From contig JARXPE010000004.1 in assembly GCA_029887795.1 (NCBI GenBank), positions 1 through 62,954 on the forward strand: a DNA stretch of 62,954 bases. Reading direction: 5' to 3'. A model generated the notes under the pieces. The model did no database searches and had not been told where the DNA came from. It saw only the letters and a list, made by a program, of their open reading frames with translations. This document shows positions 8,123-15,943 of this stretch, one piece after another. The position numbers and the translations under genes were made by a program. This DNA comes from Thermoproteota archaeon. GTDB taxonomy: Archaea > Thermoproteota > Methanomethylicia > Methanomethylicales > Methanomethylicaceae. Numbering within the stretch: position 1 is the stretch's first letter; the number at the start of each line of letters is the position of its first letter.

Positions 8123-9516
8123 TGCATACCATTCAAGAAGTGCTTACAGAGGTCATGAAGAGAGTTAAGCCGAGCCCAGAGGACCGCGAGAGAGTCATGA
8201 GGGTAGTAGACAAAATAAAGGGCAATATAGAGAAGGCGGCGAGCGCCAGAGGGCTAAAGCTCAGAATAGAGGTAGAGGGTTCTCTAGCTAAGGACACATG
8301 GGTAGCCACGGACAGAGACATAGATCTATTCATAATATTTCCGCATGGGACTTCGAAAGACTTTGCCCAAGAGATTGGGCTCGAACTCGCAAAGTCTGGT
8401 GTTGGAGAGGGATGGAGGCTTGGTTACGCGGAACACCCTTATGTGGAGGCTTCTGTGGATGGATATACCGTCGACATCGTTCCAAGCATTGAGATTGGGG
8501 AAGGGGAGAGACCTGTCACCGCTGTGGATAGAACGCCTCTGCATACGAAGTTTGTTTTGAAAAAACTGGACGAAAAAATGAGAGATGATGTGAGGCTCTT
8601 GAAGCAGTTCATGAAAGGGATAGGAGTATACGGAGCAGAATTGAAAGTGGGAGGCTTTTCGGGCTATCTATGTGAGCTTCTTGTTATCAATTACGGTAGC
8701 TTTGAGAAGGTGTTAGAGGAGGCTTCCAAGTGGAAGAGTAGAACCGTAATAGACTATATGAAGTACTACAAGGAGGGTGAGGCCGAGCAATTATTCAACT
8801 CTCCTTTAGTGATGATAGACCCTGTGGATCGGAGAAGAAATGCAGCAGCTGCGGTCTCCCTCCAATGCTATGCAACTTTTATAGCTGCAGCTGGACGCTT
8901 CTTAGAAAATCCAAGTAGAGAATATTTCTTTCCCCCAAAAGAGCAGGTAGAAATCAATAAAACGCTTGAAAAATTGAAGGAAAGAGGATCTTCATTGGTA
9001 GTTGTAAAAACCGGATGCCCAAAGCTTCCTTCAGATGTCTTGTGGGGGGAAGTACAGAGGAGCCTGATGAAGGCTGTCGGGCTTTTGGAGAGATATGACT
9101 TCGTGGTTTTAGATCAAAAGGCTTGGAGTGACGAAGAAAGACATGTGCTCTTCATTTTGGAACTTGAGATGAGAAGGCTTAGGAAAGGGAAGGTTCACCA
9201 AGGACCAAAGGTGTGGTATCAAGAAGATGTGAAAAGATTCCTTGAAAAGCATCTGAAAGGGGAGAATGTTTTAGCGGGACCTTCAATTAAAGGAGATCGT
9301 TGGTATGTTGAGCTTAAAAGGAAGTACACAGAAGCCAAGGAGCTTCTGGAGAGAGAGTTTGCTAAGTTATCACTGAGCAAGGACATGATGGAAGAGGTCA
9401 AGAAAGGCTTCAGTGTTTACGTGGATGAAGAGATCGAAGAGCTGTTCATAGAAGAGCCCAGACTGCTCAGCGAGGTCAATGCTCTTGTAAGGAAGAGACC
9501 TCTATGGTTGAAGTAA
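8122..9516 (+). CDS. cca: CCA-adding tRNA nucleotidyltransferase, class I (archaeal)
   Basis: The 464-residue protein is a class I CCA-adding enzyme. The nucleotidyltransferase core shows the motif GSLAKDTW followed by DRDIDLFIIFP with catalytic Asp residues, and the third carboxylate lies in VDIVPS. The middle domain has LLKQFMKGIGVYG and GGFSGYLCELLVINYG, conserved in archaeal CCA enzymes. Length agrees with the Archaeoglobus enzyme type. It adds or repairs the 3-prime CCA end; of the four tRNA genes here, Pro, Gly and Glu encode CCA but tRNA-His does not. The start ATG overlaps the thpR stop and the kinase gene overlaps its 3-prime end by 13 bases. Confidence 0.95.
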   Translation: MHTIQEVLTEVMKRVKPSPEDRERVMRVVDKIKGNIEKAASARGLKLRIEVEGSLAKDTWVATDRDIDLFIIFPHGTSKDFAQEIGLELAKSGVGEGWRLGYAEHPYVEASVDGYTVDIVPSIEIGEGERPVTAVDRTPLHTKFVLKKLDEKMRDDVRLLKQFMKGIGVYGAELKVGGFSGYLCELLVINYGSFEKVLEEASKWKSRTVIDYMKYYKEGEAEQLFNSPLVMIDPVDRRRNAAAAVSLQCYATFIAAAGRFLENPSREYFFPPKEQVEINKTLEKLKERGSSLVVVKTGCPKLPSDVLWGEVQRSLMKAVGLLERYDFVVLDQKAWSDEERHVLFILELEMRRLRKGKVHQGPKVWYQEDVKRFLEKHLKGENVLAGPSIKGDRWYVELKRKYTEAKELLEREFAKLSLSKDMMEEVKKGFSVYVDEEIEELFIEEPRLLSEVNALVRKRPLWLK

Positions 9517-10244
9517 TTCCAATAGATGACGAGAGGTTAAAGAAGGTTCTTTCATATCCACATTTTTCGGAAAGTCATTATTGTAAGGTCCTTAGTGACT
9601 TGAGAGAAATAGGTGTGAGAGGGGTCATCTCACAGGGAGGAGTTGATCTTGCTAATTTTAAAGTACTTGGCAAGGGCTGTGTGGGAGTGGTTTTGTTGGG
9701 TTTATTAGGAGAGAATAGGGTCGCATTGAAGGTTCTCAGGTCAGATGCCGACAGAAAATCGCTCCGTAAGGAAGGAGAGATATTGAAGGAAGTTAATATG
9801 GAACAGATAGGCCCTAGAACTGTAGCAGTGAGAGATAACGTTATTGCCATGGAGTACATTAGTGGTGATTTTTTATCGAAGTGGTTGAAGACCCAAAATG
9901 ATGGATATAAGGTAAGAGTAGTTGTGAAGGAATTGTTAAGGCAATGCTGGAGGTTGGATGAGATGGGGATAGACCACGGAGAGTTGTCAGATGCTAAGAA
10001 GCATGTGCTAGTAGATGGGCAAGGGGTCCCAAGAATAATAGATTTTGAGACTGCGAGTAAAGAAAGAACATGTAGGAACGTGGTTTCAATAGCGGGCTAC
10101 CTTTTTTTCAAGAGTGGGATTGCAGATTACTTGAGACCACACCTTTCATGGAATGATAACAACCTGAAGGAGTTGCTCAGGCAGTACAAGAGAGCCCGCT
10201 CCCCTGAGGTTTACAGAGAAATTCTTGAAGAATTAGGGCTTTAG
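9504..10244 (+). CDS. Predicted archaeal Ser/Thr protein kinase (COG2112-like)
   Basis: The 246-residue protein has an abbreviated protein-kinase core: a glycine-rich loop LGKGCVGVVLLG near residue 54, VALKVL with the ATP-anchoring lysine, EGEILKEVN for the C-helix glutamate, and MEYISGDFL at the hinge. The catalytic loop is GIDHGELSDAKKHVLV and the metal-binding motif is IIDFETAS, in which DFE replaces DFG. These features match the archaeal COG2112 kinases, relatives of RIO and Bud32. The target is unknown. It overlaps the cca 3-prime end and is the last gene before the TnpB element, whose boundary begins within about 20-40 bases of its stop. Confidence 0.83.
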   Translation: MVEVIPIDDERLKKVLSYPHFSESHYCKVLSDLREIGVRGVISQGGVDLANFKVLGKGCVGVVLLGLLGENRVALKVLRSDADRKSLRKEGEILKEVNMEQIGPRTVAVRDNVIAMEYISGDFLSKWLKTQNDGYKVRVVVKELLRQCWRLDEMGIDHGELSDAKKHVLVDGQGVPRIIDFETASKERTCRNVVSIAGYLFFKSGIADYLRPHLSWNDNNLKELLRQYKRARSPEVYREILEELGL

Positions 10245-10281
10245 TGCGCATTTCAAAAGTAATGGTTGTTTATTTGAGTTG

Positions 10282-11508
10282 TCAACTACCCATGAATAAA
10301 TTCATGGGCTTGTCTCGGAGATGATTAACATGTTGCAAACACTTCAAACTCATCTCGTCATGGACAAGAACCCCTCCGTTGACCGAGAGGTTTCCCTCAG
10401 AAAACTGGGCGAAGGGACCGTTGGTCTTGGGATCGTTTATGCCCGCTCTGAGGGCGATGTTTACGGATGCGTTTCTATCCGCGTTTCCCTCATATCCGCA
10501 GTTTGGACATTTGAAGATTGCCCCGTTTCTTACGCCTTTGCTTCCACATCTGGAGCAAGTGTGCGATGTTCCTCTTGGACGGACTGCAACCACAAGCCTT
10601 CCGTTTTGCCCAGCCACGCTCAAAGGCGCCGCTCTGAGCTTGGCGTAGGGCATCCTTTTGGCTTTGCGGTTGCCTTTCCTATTACCTTTAGCGTTTATGA
10701 GTCCATTCAAGTCTTCTATGGCGATGAAGGCATTATACTGTTCAGCGAGTTTAACTATCTCATGGGCTACTTGCCAACACCTTGTTGTAGTGTAGTCGCT
10801 TTCTTTTCTCTTAAGCCGTTTGAGGGCTTGTCTTGCATATCTGCTTCCCTCATCAGCATAACTTTGCAATATGCTCCGTCTGAGGCAAATGTCTCTTTGG
10901 CGGTCTCCAACATCCTCTCCAAGATAAAGCTGCTTCAAGACCTTGCCCTCTCTGTTAATTATGGAAACTGTAGCCAGCCTCTTAACCCCGACGTCCACTC
11001 CAAGAACGGCATCATACCTTTCCTTAATTTGATATTGCTTTTTGAGAACTACATGGACTCTTCCATGATTAAGCCTGAAGAAGGTTGTTTTGTATCCTTC
11101 ATTCAAGTAGTCCTTGTATCTTCTATAAGCTCCATCCATAGCGATGGGAACAGCAACTCTCCCATTAAGGGCTACGAAGCAGACTACTGGTTTCCCCCTC
11201 TTTGTCAAAGCAAAGCTTCCGCTCCTCGGAATGTTGAAGGGTACAGTAACATTACGCTTAACTTTCCCAACATTATTCAAAATCGCAACAGCGTCCTTGA
11301 ACAAGTCATTAGCAACTTGACTGTGGAGACCATACCCTCTAACTTGTTCATAAAAGAGGCTTTGAAGCTTCATCCTATGGGCTAAGATGTTTTGAGAGAC
11401 TACGAAGGAGAGAGCCTCTCGATAAGCGCGCATAAGGTTATCTATTGCTTCCTGCTTAACCTTTGTAGGCTCGAGGACGTTCAAGGTTACGGTTTTAACG
11501 ACTTCCAT
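10282..11508 (-). CDS. tnpB: TnpB RNA-guided nuclease, IS200/IS605 family
   Basis: The 408-residue protein has the RuvC-like nuclease core with all three acidic residues: Asp172 in LGVDVGVKR, Glu265 in AIEDLNG, and Asp344 in GNADRNASVN. The zinc finger between the last two has CSRC (318/321) and CPNC (334/337). TnpB proteins use a guide RNA made from the element's right end, and cut DNA next to a short motif. The 3-prime end of the gene encodes the right-end hairpin itself (residues PMNLFMG), so coding and structural RNA overlap. The frame is intact and all catalytic residues are present, so the nuclease may be active. It could also be an inactive but recently inserted copy. Confidence 0.92.
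   Translation of the reverse strand: MEVVKTVTLNVLEPTKVKQEAIDNLMRAYREALSFVVSQNILAHRMKLQSLFYEQVRGYGLHSQVANDLFKDAVAILNNVGKVKRNVTVPFNIPRSGSFALTKRGKPVVCFVALNGRVAVPIAMDGAYRRYKDYLNEGYKTTFFRLNHGRVHVVLKKQYQIKERYDAVLGVDVGVKRLATVSIINREGKVLKQLYLGEDVGDRQRDICLRRSILQSYADEGSRYARQALKRLKRKESDYTTTRCWQVAHEIVKLAEQYNAFIAIEDLNGLINAKGNRKGNRKAKRMPYAKLRAAPLSVAGQNGRLVVAVRPRGTSHTCSRCGSKGVRNGAIFKCPNCGYEGNADRNASVNIALRAGINDPKTNGPFAQFSEGNLSVNGGVLVHDEMSLKCLQHVNHLRDKPMNLFMGS
10289..10308 (-). repeat. Right-end hairpin of the TnpB element (omega-RNA region)
   Basis: A perfect 8-bp stem with a 4-base loop (CCCATGAA, TAAA, TTCATGGG) is embedded in the last codons of tnpB. In related elements the guide RNA (omega RNA) spans the tnpB 3-prime end and its right-end structure, and the flanking bases form the guide. 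The role here is inferred from that precedent. Confidence 0.65.
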
Positions 11509-11534
11509 CCAAGACCGATAGAAAGGTAAACCTT

Positions 11535-11547
11535 CAAGTATTTAAAG
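11535..11547 (-). promoter_or_regulatory. TATA box for tnpB
   Basis: On the gene strand CTTTAAATACTTG lies about 30 bases upstream of the tnpB ATG at 11508. That spacing suits a nearly leaderless archaeal transcript. It lies between the left-end hairpin and the gene, so the element carries its own promoter. Confidence 0.5.
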
Positions 11548-11562
11548 CTCTCCAATTCCTCC

Positions 11563-11578
11563 CACGATTAAAATCGTG
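11563..11578 (-). repeat. Left-end hairpin of the TnpB element
   Basis: A perfect 7-bp stem (CACGATT/AATCGTG) with a two-base spacer lies 55 bases upstream of tnpB, followed outward by GAGGAGGCTGTGAATG. It fits an IS200/IS605-type left-end structure. Confidence 0.55.
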
Positions 11579-11670
11579 AGCTTCCTTGGAGAGGAGGCTG
11601 TGAATGTTCCGAGTGGGCATGTTTATAATAAATCAACATCAATGTCAATACAAATGGTGATAGGCCTACA

Positions 11671-12102
11671 CTAATGTTTTAAATTTATGACCTCAAAGCC
11701 GAGAGATGAAAGTTTCTCTGTTATGTACCGGCGGTGGCACCTTTTAAAGTCAGGTTCCAAGCAGAGTAAGCATAGATTACCCTTCTCGGAGAGCGAGATT
11801 AGAGAACGGATGCCTTCCTCAAAATCCTGTGAATTCATATACTGCTGATACCCACCTCTTCTGAATCCTCCCAGTTTATCACCGAGCCAGAGATATTTTA
11901 TTCCAGCGTCCTGAAGAAAGGATTCAAGATTCTCTTTTTTGAAGTGTTCAATCTTTGAAGTTGGCCAACGTCTGACGTCTACAACTATGTTGATATTATG
12001 TTCACTCATAATTGAAAGGAAGCGCTCCTTGGAAAGGGACCCGTAGCCGATACTCCATATCTTTAAGGTTCTTAAAGGAAGTTTTACTTCTGTTTCTGAC
12101 AT
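11671..12102 (-). CDS. DUF488 family protein
   Basis: The 143-residue protein has the DUF488 pattern: WSIGYGSLSKERFLSIM near the N-terminus, VVDVRRWPTSKIEHF, LGDKLGGFRRGGY, and the conserved C-terminal LLCLEPDFKRCHRRYI with a Cys and His/Arg cluster. DUF488 proteins are widespread in bacteria and archaea, of unknown activity, and often sit near defence or mobile DNA. Here it lies between the TnpB element and an orphan DNA methyltransferase, which fits that habit but does not prove a link. The ATG start at 12102 is well placed. Confidence 0.85.
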   Translation of the reverse strand: MSETEVKLPLRTLKIWSIGYGSLSKERFLSIMSEHNINIVVDVRRWPTSKIEHFKKENLESFLQDAGIKYLWLGDKLGGFRRGGYQQYMNSQDFEEGIRSLISLSEKGNLCLLCLEPDFKRCHRRYITEKLSSLGFEVINLKH

Positions 12103-12172
12103 CGTATTATAAGAACTTGCAGCAACTTAATTTGCTTACGTATGAAAGAGAAAATGGCAATTTTTAAGCTAT

Positions 12173-12231
12173 GCCAAGGATGGGCGCCCTACAAAGGGGT
12201 TCCTAGTAGACAGGAGAGGGCGCCCCTTGGC
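12173..12231. ncRNA. Candidate structured RNA: strong GC-rich hairpin
   Basis: In an AT-rich 306-base gap, GCCAAG (12173-12178) pairs with CTTGGC (12226-12231), GGGCGCCC (12182-12189) pairs with GGGCGCCC (12218-12225), and TCCT pairs with AGGA around a 7-base loop. GC-rich folded islands in AT-rich archaeal DNA often mark non-coding RNA genes. A TTTTTAAG box lies at 12161-12168. Both strands can fold, so the direction is open. It may instead be a terminator or the end of a mobile element. The rest of the gap has no gene I can support. Confidence 0.45.
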
Positions 12232-12408
12232 GTCGGACGGGTAACTTTGCACAAGCCAACATAAAAATTTTGCTGATTATCAAAACGGCAGATCAGTAGA
12301 TTTTTAATGATCCGGAGGTCGAATTGTGCCCAAAGTTTTGCTTACAATGGGATTATGTATGCTTTAAATTGAGAAATGTTCTTAATGATTTTGTTGAGCT
12401 GAAAAAGA

Positions 12409-13389
12409 ATGTCGTTTCATGAAAAGGGAGAATATATGTCCATGTTTGAGGTAAAATTTAATGATTATCTTGAGTACCTAAAGTATCATAAGAAGATTTT
12501 AATCGAGGGTTCAGAGTTAGAGATAGGCATCAAGAAAAGAATCGAAAGATACCAGCCTGAAGAATTTAAGCTTGAAGAGACAACCGTTTGGTCCTTTCCG
12601 GAGAGGGGAACCTGGGCAACTCACCGGGGCGATTATAGGGGAAACTGGCCCCCGCAGCTGGTAAGAAATTTAATATTGAGGTATAGTAGACCAGGAGAAA
12701 TCGTACTAGACCAGATGTGTGGTGGAGGAACTACCTTAATAGAGTGTAAGCTGTTGGGCAGGAGGGCAGTTGGTGTTGACATTAATTTTGAGGCACTGAT
12801 TTTGTGCTGGGACAGGTTGAACTTTAATATTGGTGGTGAAGGGGTGTCACAAGCGGATATTAAACTATACCAAGGGGACGCTAGAAACCTGAACCTGATA
12901 GAGGATGAAAGTGTGGACCTGATAGCAACGCATCCACCATATGCAAGCATAATTAAATATTCGAGGAATAGGTCATCTAATGGTGACCTTTCAAAAGTAT
13001 CTATAGAAGGCTTTCTGGAAGGTATGAAGGAGGTTGCAAAAGAGAGCTACAGAGTCTTGAAGCCAGGCAGATATTGCGCTATATTAGTGGGCGACACAAG
13101 GAGGCACAGACATTATGTGCCATTGGCGTTTAGGGTTATGCAAGGCTTCTTGGATGCGGGATTCATATTGAGAGAAGATGTCATAAAACACCAGTGGAAG
13201 GTTAGAAAAAGCGGTGAGAGATGGAAGGGACTGGCCAAGACTGCTGAGGAGTGTTGGGCAGAGGAACCGTTTGGTAAGAGATACTGGACAGATTTTTTAC
13301 TTATCTACCATGAACATTTATTCGTTTTCAGAAAACCAAAGAAAGGAGAAGTGTTGGACAAATTGAGTAATAGCATGAAGTGGTGGTAG
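12409..13389 (+). CDS. Orphan DNA methyltransferase (amino-methylase type)
   Basis: The 326-residue protein is a SAM-dependent methyltransferase. Around residue 70 it has ATHRGDYRGNWPPQLVRNLI, then the SAM-binding motif VLDQMCGGGTTLIE, GVDIN (motif II), and a catalytic HPPYA tetrapeptide (family form S/D/N-PPY) in ATHPPYASI, followed by RVLKPGRYC. This fits N4-cytosine or N6-adenine DNA methylases. Motif I precedes motif IV. No restriction endonuclease gene is adjacent, so it is either an orphan or a remnant of a restriction-modification system. A GCTTTAAATTG box lies about 45 bases upstream of ATG 12409; ATG 12436 is an alternative start. It lies in the accessory region with TnpB and DUF488. 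Confidence 0.78.
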   Translation: MSFHEKGEYMSMFEVKFNDYLEYLKYHKKILIEGSELEIGIKKRIERYQPEEFKLEETTVWSFPERGTWATHRGDYRGNWPPQLVRNLILRYSRPGEIVLDQMCGGGTTLIECKLLGRRAVGVDINFEALILCWDRLNFNIGGEGVSQADIKLYQGDARNLNLIEDESVDLIATHPPYASIIKYSRNRSSNGDLSKVSIEGFLEGMKEVAKESYRVLKPGRYCAILVGDTRRHRHYVPLAFRVMQGFLDAGFILREDVIKHQWKVRKSGERWKGLAKTAEECWAEEPFGKRYWTDFLLIYHEHLFVFRKPKKGEVLDKLSNSMKWW

Positions 13390-13489
13390 TATTTATTTGT
13401 TGAACTTAATTAGTTCACTTTTTTCTTGTCCAAAAAATTGTGAATAACACAAAGCAAAACTTTTTCTATTTTGTTAAAAGTAAGGGAAA

Positions 13490-13600
13490 ATGCGTATTAA
13501 TATTGCCAAAGGACGGAAAATCTGCGAGAGCTTTTTAAAGCGAGAAAAGAACGAAGATGCTAAGGCGACATCTTCACTAGTTCTAGAGGAATTCTCGTAA
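13490..13600 (+). CDS. Possible small protein, 36 aa
   Basis: A short frame in the 267-base gap after the methyltransferase begins MRINIAKGRKICESF and ends with an acidic VLEEFS tail. It has a weak AAGTAAGGG ribosome-binding site. The composition looks codable but there is no recognised family. It may be chance. Confidence 0.2.
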   Translation: MRINIAKGRKICESFLKREKNEDAKATSSLVLEEFS

Positions 13601-13656
13601 TCCAAAAATATTAATTGAACGCTGGGGAAATAGGCGTACTTACATGTTGGAAATAT

Positions 13657-14466
13657 TTAAGGCCCTGTTGGCTTCATTTGGGGCATGGCCTTGACTCTGA
13701 ACATGCAGACGTGGTCGCCCTTGGCTATGCACTCCTCCTCCACGACGTTGAAACCGTAGCCGAAGAGCTCAGCCAATATGCCAGCGATTATCCCCCTAAC
13801 GAACTGGCTGTAGACGGTCGCGCTGTTCTTCCCGAGCTCGCACTCGAACGAGTCTTTGACCACTATCACCCCGCCGTCTGCAGTCAACTCCTCGACCTCC
13901 AAAATGCCGAATCCCGCCCACTGGAACATCGCCGCGCTTATGTTCTTATATGTCTGAACTGGGTCCTTAATTCCTATCTTTTCTGCCAACTCCTTGTGGA
14001 ACGATACATGGCCCATACCAACTCGGTACCCGATGTGATATAGAAAGTCCTCGCCGCTCCTTCCAAACCATTCGCGAATACCTAGTAAGAATTCCTCATA
14101 GCCAGGACTCCTAAGGAGTATAGTTCTGTATTGTCCAGCAACGAGCGGGTGTGAAGCTCTGTCGATTATGAAACCGTCTACGGGCGATTTTATGATCATC
14201 TCGATCTTGATCAGGCCAAGAGCTTCCGAAGTCTTCCCTATCTCATCGACGGGCACAGTGGAGTCAGTAACGTCCAAGAATGCCAAGATTCTGGCGCACT
14301 CGCCGTCGAAGCTAGCAAAAGCCTTGCATATCTTGATTTGTTCCCTTTCCATGAGCGAAAATAGGCGGGCAACAGCATCGGACTTCATGTTTACCTTGCC
14401 GATTATTGCCATTAAGCGCCTGCCAGGGAGAACAAGGAAGCGACTTAAATCCAACTGGTAGACCAT
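13657..14466 (-). CDS. V4R-domain protein
   Basis: The C-terminal half carries a V4R (4-vinyl reductase) ligand-binding domain: the segment FLYHIGYRVGMGHVSF, then KNISAAMFQWAGFGILEVEEL, VVKDSFECELG and the conserved Cys-containing EECIAKGDHVCMFRV near the end. The N-terminal 110 residues (KVNMKSDAVARLFSLMEREQIKICKA) look like an ACT-like or small regulatory domain. V4R proteins bind small hydrophobic molecules and often act as sensors; in archaea some are linked to transcription. A GTTTATATTGAG box at about 14480 puts transcription start almost at the ATG, a leaderless arrangement. The gene stands alone. Confidence 0.8.
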   Translation of the reverse strand: MVYQLDLSRFLVLPGRRLMAIIGKVNMKSDAVARLFSLMEREQIKICKAFASFDGECARILAFLDVTDSTVPVDEIGKTSEALGLIKIEMIIKSPVDGFIIDRASHPLVAGQYRTILLRSPGYEEFLLGIREWFGRSGEDFLYHIGYRVGMGHVSFHKELAEKIGIKDPVQTYKNISAAMFQWAGFGILEVEELTADGGVIVVKDSFECELGKNSATVYSQFVRGIIAGILAELFGYGFNVVEEECIAKGDHVCMFRVKAMPQMKPTGP

Positions 14467-14599
14467 TATATATCACTCAATATAAACAACTATTTACTAT
14501 CTAATAAATGGGTGAGTAAATCTGTAATTTTTACCTAGCATTAACTTTCAACTCGCCTAAATTCTTTATGCAAAAGTCCATAAATGGTAAACACTCATG

Positions 14600-14940
14600 A
14601 TTATAATCCAAAGCAGCATAGAACTCAGGCGGTTTTGGCGGAAGACGTTTGAGAGGCACATCCGCTCGGTTGAACTTAGTTCAGCAGAACCTTAAAGAAC
14701 ATTGCGTAAGCCTTGAAAACTTTGAGCCAGCTGGTGAAGGTTTGTTGTTCTTCATATTAGAGAGGTGCGGATCGATTTTTCGTTAAAATCGAATTTGTTC
14801 AAGAAATTGCTAATGCACTTAGTATAAAGAGCCACAGTACTGTGGGAAAGACGTAAATCCACCTAACAGAAGCCTTGAATTCGTCCAAATGCGCCGTAAA
14901 CTTGGGTTTTGAGTGCCCTACATGTTTTGCGTTTACTTAA
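14600..14940 (+). pseudogene. Possible degraded helix-turn-helix gene
   Basis: The 513-base gap between the V4R gene and tRNA-Pro has no intact gene. Coding-like segments in different plus-strand frames follow each other: one reading LRGTSARLNLVQQNLKEH and ERCGSIF until a TAA, then FVQEIANALSIKSHSTVGK, which resembles a winged-helix recognition region, then a cysteine-containing GFECPTCFAF ending in TAA at about 14940. This looks like a small regulator or zinc protein broken by frameshifts, but no family match can be named. The remaining bases are AT-rich. Confidence 0.3.
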
Positions 14941-14979
14941 AAAGCGTCTTTCTTGATCAAACTTTGAAAAAAGTTTGCA

Positions 14980-15058
14980 TGGTGGGGCCGTCGGGATTTG
15001 AACCCGAGATCACAAGCGCCCCAGGCTTGCATCCTAGTCCAAGCTAGACTACGGCCCC
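14980..15058 (-). tRNA. tRNA-Pro (GGG)
   Basis: On the minus strand the gene runs from GGGGCCG (5-prime acceptor) to CGGCCCC, discriminator A and an encoded CCA. The anticodon arm is CAAGC-CTGGGGC-GCTTG, giving anticodon GGG, and the T arm is TCGGG-TTCAAAT-CCCGA. All stems pair. It has no intron. The body is 76 nt (14983-15058). Confidence 0.95.
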
Positions 15059-15246
15059 ATCTGTAAAGACTCCCAATAGCAATTCTCCCATATATCTGCT
15101 ATCTTCCTAAATATTTTCCTCACATGAAGCGATTAAAATCAGAGTATTTTGGTTTATAAATACGATTATGGAGAAATGTTGTTTTAAAGCCAATTCTATC
15201 ATAATTTGTTTACTAAATTCATGATTAAGAAGTTAGAAGAAAATAA

Positions 15247-15810
15247 TTACAGAAGTGGGTTCAAAGATATAGGCATTCCATCAAAGGCTGAGAGGTAATT
15301 ATAAGGTCCCTTCGGAGTCAGAAGTTCGTCTTTGTGTTCCATTACAGCTTTTGTAATGTTGTATACAAGACCCTCTGGAAGGGTTTATTGACAAAGAAGA
15401 AGTAGGGTGGGTCAGCGTAGTAAAAGTATAATTGACTCCCATGTATGAGTTTGAAGGGATCTCTCCCTTGAGGAAGAAAGGATACTTAGAAGTTAATTTA
15501 CTGATGGCGTCGTCAGGAAAACTTATTATTTTTATATCTCTTACTTGCGACAAGTCCACAATCCACTGAACTGGTACTCCGCTGCCCCCTACGATTGATG
15601 CTTGAATTCGTCCATCCTTGAGGGCATCCGCGATGTCAGCCTGCGTCAGTCCGACCACATTTATCTTGTTTTATAGACCTAATTCTTGAAGGACTATTTG
15701 GGCGAGAATTTGAGATGCGGAGTCCGGAGGACCGATATCTACCGTTTTACCTTCCAAGTCATAAATACTGTTTATGCCGGAAGATTTTGGAGTGATAAGG
15801 TGGAATTAGT
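15247..15810 (-). pseudogene. Decayed TAXI-family (TRAP-type) solute-binding protein
   Basis: Segments in several minus-strand frames line up with a TAXI periplasmic substrate-binding protein: PKSSGINSIYDLEGKTVDIG, then GPPDSASQILAQIVLQELGL ended by an in-frame TAA, then GLTQADIADALKDGRIQASI and GGSGVPVQWI in the next stretch, then YADPPYFFFVNKP in a shifted frame, then GLVYNITKAVMEHKDELLTP in a third frame ending at 15247. At least two frameshifts and two stops are needed, and the N-terminal export region is missing. The matching membrane permease is not in the window. The intact core pieces suggest recent decay. Confidence 0.75.
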
Positions 15811-15943
15811 TTATTTCACATACAAAAATTTCCCGAAGATTTCGAGATGTCTGCTTAAACCACGGTCTATCGTTTGGGTTTAACCGTAACGGAGAGTTGT
15901 TCATAATTAATGCTTAAATTGTAGAAAAAGTTTACTTTAAAGT

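Larger units (their letters stand above)
10262..11636 (-). mobile_element. Solitary TnpB (IS200/IS605-type) element, approximate limits
   Basis: The element contains one gene, tnpB, with no tnpA transposase gene. Each side has a strong hairpin: CCCATGAA-TAAA-TTCATGGG at 10289-10308, overlapping the tnpB 3-prime end, and CACGATT-AA-AATCGTG at 11563-11578 upstream of tnpB. Hairpins near both ends and the lack of terminal inverted repeats are normal for the IS200/IS605 group. The exact ends cannot be fixed without an empty site. A TTGAT motif on the gene strand at 11632-11636 is a possible target-adjacent motif. The element sits directly after the kinase stop codon without disrupting it. Confidence 0.72.

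Noticed and set aside
10321-11385. Plus-strand 354-codon open frame
   Set aside because: It is antisense to tnpB, whose catalytic motifs show that the minus strand is coding.
12173-12231. The GC-rich hairpin as a tRNA
   Set aside because: It forms one long stem-loop without T-arm or anticodon-arm consensus sequences.
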